64,000 nucleotides of DNA from JAOXRU01 sp965247735 (GTDB taxonomy: Bacteria > Bacteroidota > Bacteroidia > Flavobacteriales > Flavobacteriaceae): assembly GCA_965247735.1 (NCBI GenBank), contig CBDFHN010000002.1, positions 4,650,001 to 4,714,000 of the forward strand, in the 5' to 3' direction. The position numbers were made by a program, and so were the translations under genes. Shown here piece after piece: positions 60,625 through 64,000 of this stretch. Position 1 is the stretch's first letter. Each line of letters begins with the position of its first letter. Below the pieces are notes generated by a model, which ran no database searches, was not told the origin of the DNA, and worked only from the letters and a program-made list of their open reading frames with translations.

Positions 60625-61152
60625 ATGACAAAAAAACAAAAGAAACTATATTATAAGGTAATTTTCTTAGTTGGATTGATAGCAATTTCTTGGGAAATAA
60701 GAATTTACCGACAGACAATTATTGACATTAAAGTTCTCTTTGGAATTATTTTTATTATTGGTTTTTTAACAATGTTTCTTACTTTAAAGGATTTTAAAAA
60801 ACTGTTTAAATATTCCAAAAAAACTTCTTTGTATTTTTATGCTTTTATTCAAAGTATAGTAAGTTGGGGTTTTTTAGCATGTTCAATTTTTATGTTTACG
60901 AATTATTATTTGAAATCAGAAGGGGTAAAGAAACAAACGTTTAAAATTGTAGAACGTTCTTCTCTTTCAGGTGGCAGGCGAAATAGAGATGAAAGGAAGC
61001 CTATGTTTAAAATTATGTACGAGGGTGAGTTAAAAGAATTAATATTCACTCATAAATATTATGAAAAAATGGAGTCATATAAAAATATTGAACTCATTGT
61101 AAAAAAAGGTTTCTTGGGATATGATTTGTTGATTGATCAAAAACTAAAATAG
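60625..61152 (+). CDS. Hypothetical membrane protein
   Basis: 175 residues, three membrane helices in the first 95 (VIFLVGLIAISWEIRIY, VLFGIIFIIGFLTMFLTL, FIQSIVSWGFLACSIFMFTN), followed by a small beta-rich soluble part (KKQTFKIVERSSLSGGRRNR, MFKIMYEGELKELIFTHKYY). Helix-plus-domain order resembles DUF3592-type proteins, but the match is weak. AT-rich. Isolated between two small genes of unknown role. Confidence 0.55.
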   Translation: MTKKQKKLYYKVIFLVGLIAISWEIRIYRQTIIDIKVLFGIIFIIGFLTMFLTLKDFKKLFKYSKKTSLYFYAFIQSIVSWGFLACSIFMFTNYYLKSEGVKKQTFKIVERSSLSGGRRNRDERKPMFKIMYEGELKELIFTHKYYEKMESYKNIELIVKKGFLGYDLLIDQKLK

Positions 61153-61201
61153 GCTTTTCTATCTTGATTATTATCTTCGTATTTAATTTAATCCTGCTAA
61201 A

Positions 61202-61630
61202 ATGAAAATCCCTAAGACACCTGATGAATTTAAAGAAGAACTTTATACTTCAATTGACTTGATGAATAAAATTGGAGATTTAAGAGTTCGGCAATTTATG
61301 AGGATTTTGGATAAGGTTTCTGATGATATTATTGTAGAGGGAGCTGTAGCTATAATATCAAAAAGCAGGAATGAATCTCTTTATGTTGATCAAAAATATG
61401 CAGGAATAATTTTAGAGAAAGTTAAGCCAAAAACTGATATGGAACTAATTCAGATTTTGGGGAAAACTGTTGGGAATTGGAATAAAAGTGTTCAGGAATT
61501 TCCTTTTTGGTTAAGAGATAATTTTGGAGAGGAAATGATGAAATGTAAATTATCTGAATTTAAATCTCAAAATTTATCAGAAATTGAAAAAGATAAGTTG
61601 AAAACCATGAAATGGTGGTTAAAACTGTAA
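61202..61630 (+). CDS. Hypothetical soluble helical protein
   Basis: 142 residues, not recognised. Begins MKIPKTPDEFKEELYTSIDL and is mostly helical (LRVRQFMRILDKVSDDIIVE, MELIQILGKTVGNWNKSVQE, FPFWLRDNFGEEMMKCKLSE), ending with a Trp pair KTMKWWLKL. Size and composition resemble orphan immunity-type genes scattered through Bacteroidota; there is no toxin next to it. Its 3' side is a structured repeat element (61701-61770). Confidence 0.55.
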   Translation: MKIPKTPDEFKEELYTSIDLMNKIGDLRVRQFMRILDKVSDDIIVEGAVAIISKSRNESLYVDQKYAGIILEKVKPKTDMELIQILGKTVGNWNKSVQEFPFWLRDNFGEEMMKCKLSEFKSQNLSEIEKDKLKTMKWWLKL

Positions 61631-61700
61631 AGACGAATTGATTATGTTTTTTAGGGTTCTATTGTGTGATAGTTGTAAAACTAAAAAAGTAAATACTTCC

Positions 61701-61770
61701 TAGCCCCGATAGCAATGGCAGCTTTTGTGAGGTACGAGCAAAACTATAATGGATAGCGGGTAATAGCTCC
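61701..61770. repeat. Structured dispersed element, copy 2 (Flavo-1-like)
   Basis: Runs from TAGCCCCGATAGCAATGGCA to GGGTAATAGCTCC. Outer pairing CCCG (61705-61708) with CGGG (61757-61760) plus AGC/GCT; inner hairpin TTTTG (61723-61727) with CAAAA (61739-61743) around TGAGGTACGAG. Compared with copy 1 at 43818-43885 both stems keep pairing despite changed bases. Confidence 0.7.
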
Positions 61771-61781
61771 AAAAAGAAAAA

Positions 61782-61823
61782 GCATCAATAAACAAAATGT
61801 TACTCTTGTTATCGATGCCTTTT
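61782..61823 (-). terminator. Terminator at the guaB 3' end
   Basis: GCATC-A-ATAA (61782-61791) pairs with TTAT-C-GATGC (61809-61818) with one mismatch; T-rich or A-rich runs on either side make it usable from both directions. Confidence 0.65.
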
Positions 61824-61870
61824 TATAATTAGTTTCTAGTAATTTGGTGATAAACACTAGAAATTTATAG

Positions 61871-63343
61871 TTATCTACTGTAATTAGGAGCTTCCTTGGT
61901 AATGGTTACATCATGCGGGTGACTTTCTTTAATACCACTAGCGGTAATTTTTACAAAACGCCCATTTTCTTTAAGCGTTGCTATATCTTTAGTTCCACTA
62001 TAGCCCATTCCTGCTCTAAGCCCACCAATAAACTGGTGTATGCTTTCGTAAAGATCTCCTTTATAAGGAACTCTTCCGACGATACCTTCTGGAACTAGTT
62101 TCTTTAAATCATCTTCTACGTCCTGAAAATAACGATCCTTACTTCCTTTTTTCATGGCTTCTACACTTCCCATACCACGGTAAGATTTAAACTTTCTTCC
62201 TTCGTAGATAATGGTTTCTCCAGGAGATTCTTTGGTACCAGCTAATAAAGATCCTAACATTACAGAATCGGCACCAGCAGCAATAGCTTTTGGGATATCG
62301 CCAGTATATCTAATACCTCCATCTGCAATTACAGGAACACCACTACCTTTTATGGCAGCAGCAACTTCTAGTACAGCAGAAAACTGAGGAAATCCAACTC
62401 CTGCAACAACTCTAGTAGTACATATAGATCCTGGCCCAATACCTACTTTAACAGCATCAGCACCAGCTTCAACCAAGTACTTTGCAGCCTCAGCAGTAGC
62501 AATATTACCAACAACAACATCTAAATTTGGAAATTCCGCTTTTACACTTTTTAGCACTTCAACTACACCTTTGGTATGTCCATGTGCAGTATCAATAATA
62601 ATAGCATCTACTTCTGCATTTACAAGTGCCCTTGCTCTATCTATAGCATCACCAGTAACACCAATTGCAGCAGCAACTCTAAGTCTTCCATACTTGTCTT
62701 TATTGGCAAATGGTTTTAGCGTAAGTTTTGTAATATCTCTAAAAGTAATTAATCCAACAAGCTTATTGTCTACCGTAACTACTGGTAGTTTTTCAATTTT
62801 ATATTCTTGCAATATAACTTCAGCATCTTTTAATGAGGTACCCTCGGCAGTAGTAATTAAGTTTTCGCTTGTCATTACTTCTACAATAGCACGTTCGTTA
62901 TTTTTTTCAAATCGCAAATCTCTATTGGTAACAATTCCTTTTAATAACCCATCAGCATCAATTACAGGAATTCCTCCAATGCTATGTTCCCTCATATTAT
63001 CTTTAGCATCCTTTACAGTAGCAGATAATGGAAGGGTTACGGGGTCTATAATCATACCGCTTTCTGCACGTTTTACTTTTCTAACTTTCTGAGCCTGTTG
63101 CTCGGCAGTCATATTTTTATGTAAAACTCCAATTCCACCTTCTCTAGCAATAGCAATTGCCATTTTACTTTCTGTAACAGTATCCATTGCGGCAGATACT
63201 ATAGGAACATTTAGCGTAATATTTTTGGTGAATTTTGTTGTAATGCTAACTTCTCTTGGAAGTATTTCGGAATATGCAGGTACTAATAATACGTCATCGT
63301 ATGTAAGACCTTCTCCTAAAATTTTGTTTGTGTGAGCTATCAT
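61871..63343 (-). CDS. guaB: Inosine-5'-monophosphate dehydrogenase
   Basis: 490 residues. TIM-barrel halves flank two CBS domains (about 97-210: ESGMIIDPVTLPLSATVKDA, GGIPVIDADGLLKGIVTNRD, EKLPVVTVDNKLVGLITFRD). The catalytic loop GPGSICTTRVVAG has Cys308, which forms the thioimidate with IMP; the flap YRGMGSVEAMKKG is present. Oxidises IMP to XMP with NAD, the committed step to GMP. CBS domains usually bind adenine or guanine nucleotides for feedback. A palindrome sits directly upstream of the start. Confidence 0.97.
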   Translation of the reverse strand: MIAHTNKILGEGLTYDDVLLVPAYSEILPREVSITTKFTKNITLNVPIVSAAMDTVTESKMAIAIAREGGIGVLHKNMTAEQQAQKVRKVKRAESGMIIDPVTLPLSATVKDAKDNMREHSIGGIPVIDADGLLKGIVTNRDLRFEKNNERAIVEVMTSENLITTAEGTSLKDAEVILQEYKIEKLPVVTVDNKLVGLITFRDITKLTLKPFANKDKYGRLRVAAAIGVTGDAIDRARALVNAEVDAIIIDTAHGHTKGVVEVLKSVKAEFPNLDVVVGNIATAEAAKYLVEAGADAVKVGIGPGSICTTRVVAGVGFPQFSAVLEVAAAIKGSGVPVIADGGIRYTGDIPKAIAAGADSVMLGSLLAGTKESPGETIIYEGRKFKSYRGMGSVEAMKKGSKDRYFQDVEDDLKKLVPEGIVGRVPYKGDLYESIHQFIGGLRAGMGYSGTKDIATLKENGRFVKITASGIKESHPHDVTITKEAPNYSR

Positions 63344-63344
63344 G

Positions 63345-63363
63345 GCAATTAAGGATTAATTGC
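63345..63363. promoter_or_regulatory. Palindrome at the guaB 5' end
   Basis: GCAATTAA (63345-63352), GGA, TTAATTGC (63356-63363), beginning 1 base upstream of the ATG and covering the expected transcription start. Could be an operator or a 5' stem-loop limiting initiation. Confidence 0.4.
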
Positions 63364-63366
63364 ATG

Positions 63367-63374
63367 CAAATATA
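63367..63374 (-). promoter_or_regulatory. -7 box of guaB
   Basis: Minus-strand TATATTTG fits TAnnTTTG; the start would be near 63361, inside the palindrome. No clear -33 TTG. Confidence 0.5.
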
Positions 63375-63493
63375 GAACATTTAAATTGATTGATACTAAC
63401 GAACTTAGAATTTAAGATTATGAAAGAGAATAAAGTTAAGTTTTATAATGTTATCGTACTTATTATAATGCTTTATTGAGTTTGTAATCATTA

Positions 63494-63592
63494 TGGGCTG
63501 TCCCTCCATTGCATTCGGGTCAGGCTTTCGGCAGTCGCTTTTACCTGAAAAAGGTAAAGAGCTTCAACAAATGCCTCAATCCTTCATCCGGA
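63494..63592. repeat. Dispersed flavobacterial repeat, degenerate copy
   Basis: Starts GGGCTGTCCCTCCATTGCAT and continues TCGGGTCAGGC; a CCC/GGG pairing and an internal hairpin TTTACCT (63540-63546) / AGGTAAA (63552-63558); ends CAATCCTTCATCCGG. The GGGCTGTCC...CTTCAATCC(C)TCA framework is familiar from many flavobacterial intergenic regions (from memory). No coding potential. Confidence 0.5.
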
Positions 63593-63594
63593 AA

Positions 63595-63720
63595 TTAAAG
63601 TAAAAAAGTTAAAGAGCGAATAAGAAATAAGTAAAAAAGTAAAAAAAAGTTATGAAATGAAGAGGAAATAAGTTAAAAAAATGAAAAGCGGGAATAACTT
63701 AAAAGTGATAAGAAAATTGA
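63595..63720. repeat. A-rich low-complexity tract
   Basis: Repeated short blocks of the AAAAAAGTTAAAGAG / AAGTAAAAAAGTAAAA kind with no regular period. It continues the repeat debris right of the dispersed element. Confidence 0.4.
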
Positions 63721-64000
63721 CCTGTAGACACAATATAGTTAAGCATTGTTAAAGAACTATTAAGTGGTTTTATTACATCGGTTTGGTATTTTAGAAGGAC
63801 AATCTGAATATAATTTCACTTTTATAAGAGTAAGTAAAAATTACTTTCTGAAGGAAATATAACAATAATATATTATAGTTTTAGAAGGTTTGCTCAGTTA
63901 CCTCATTAATCTAGTTATAAACCTAAGCAATAAGTTTTAATTTGTGCTTTTTATAGTAAAATAAGCGATATTTTTATTTGTTTTTTAATGTTATATTCTT
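63721..64000. other. Gene-free end of window
   Basis: No ORF, RNA gene or clear terminator is supportable in this AT-rich stretch. Stops are frequent in all frames. Confidence 0.5.

Noticed and set aside
62571..63092. Long open frame antisense to guaB (173 codons)
   Set aside because: It lies wholly within guaB, has Ser/Ile/Thr-rich translated composition typical of a reverse-strand shadow, and no promoter or recognisable domain.
63420..63479. Short ORF MKENKVKFYNVIVLIIMLY
   Set aside because: Only 19 codons, no conserved sequence, in repeat-rich non-coding DNA.
1..64000. CRISPR arrays, tRNA or rRNA genes, prophage, replication origin
   Set aside because: No regularly spaced repeats, cloverleaf or rRNA segments, phage structural genes, or clustered DnaA boxes with dnaA were found on reading both strands. 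Small tRNA genes could be missed without a covariance scan.

Overview
The window is AT-rich DNA from a member of the Bacteroidota, almost certainly a marine-type Flavobacteriaceae. The signs are promoters of the TTG-N19-TAnnTTTG type, few Shine-Dalgarno sequences, many short lipoproteins with an SC/GC lipobox, and families typical of this group (DUF5916, DUF4252, DUF6263, DUF4199, GlmU-family nucleotidyltransferase, 950-residue CarB without an allosteric domain). Most of the window is ordinary chromosome with nucleotide biosynthesis (purL, carB, purB, guaB), ribosomal proteins (rpmE2, rpmH) and RNA-modification genes (RsmB-like, mtaB, TrmH-like). No tRNA, rRNA or CRISPR array was seen.

Layout. 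1-2311: 5' two-thirds of purL, cut by the window edge. 2495-14093: an accessory block with a membrane-anchored AraC-type regulator, a LytS/LytT two-component pair, and, divergent from the pair, a run of eight exported proteins. In that run three small NTF2-fold proteins are interleaved with a DUF5916 outer-membrane protein, a DJ-1/PfpI-like lipoprotein, two serine beta-lactamase-fold hydrolases and a CocE/alpha-amino-acid-ester-hydrolase-like enzyme. It looks like one regulated cell-envelope system and is the best candidate here for undescribed biology. 14168-20048: RsmB-like methyltransferase, a YHYH-MORN-SCO-CPBP-BNR exported-protein run, then a sigma/anti-sigma/sensor operon read leftward. 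21275-26538: ABC exporter, phosphosugar mutase, glycosyltransferase and DUF4199. 26713-38532: housekeeping genes including rpmE2, mtaB, rpmH and carB. 38631-39776: two small orphan genes, the first with an open in-frame extension beyond its stop. 39814-43747: DUF3307/SatD pair with a striking operator, a thioesterase preceded by a tandemly duplicated peptide-coding unit, and rmuC. 43886-49963: vitamin B12 uptake (btuF-btuC-btuD leftward; a Dph6-like ATP pyrophosphatase and riboswitch-controlled btuB rightward). 49995-51723: a complete IS1182-type insertion sequence between btuB and an S41 peptidase gene. 53378-55501: a second ECF sigma operon with two DUF4252 proteins. 55816-63343: purB, a Sir2-like deacylase, a TrmH-like methyltransferase, several small membrane or orphan proteins, and guaB. 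The last 650 bases hold repeat debris and no convincing gene.

Beyond genes, the window shows many convincing intrinsic terminators, a cobalamin riboswitch, two copies of a structured dispersed element whose stems differ by compensatory changes, and two genes (the sigma factor ending at 20665 and btuD) whose conserved N-termini extend upstream of any ATG, GTG or TTG codon.
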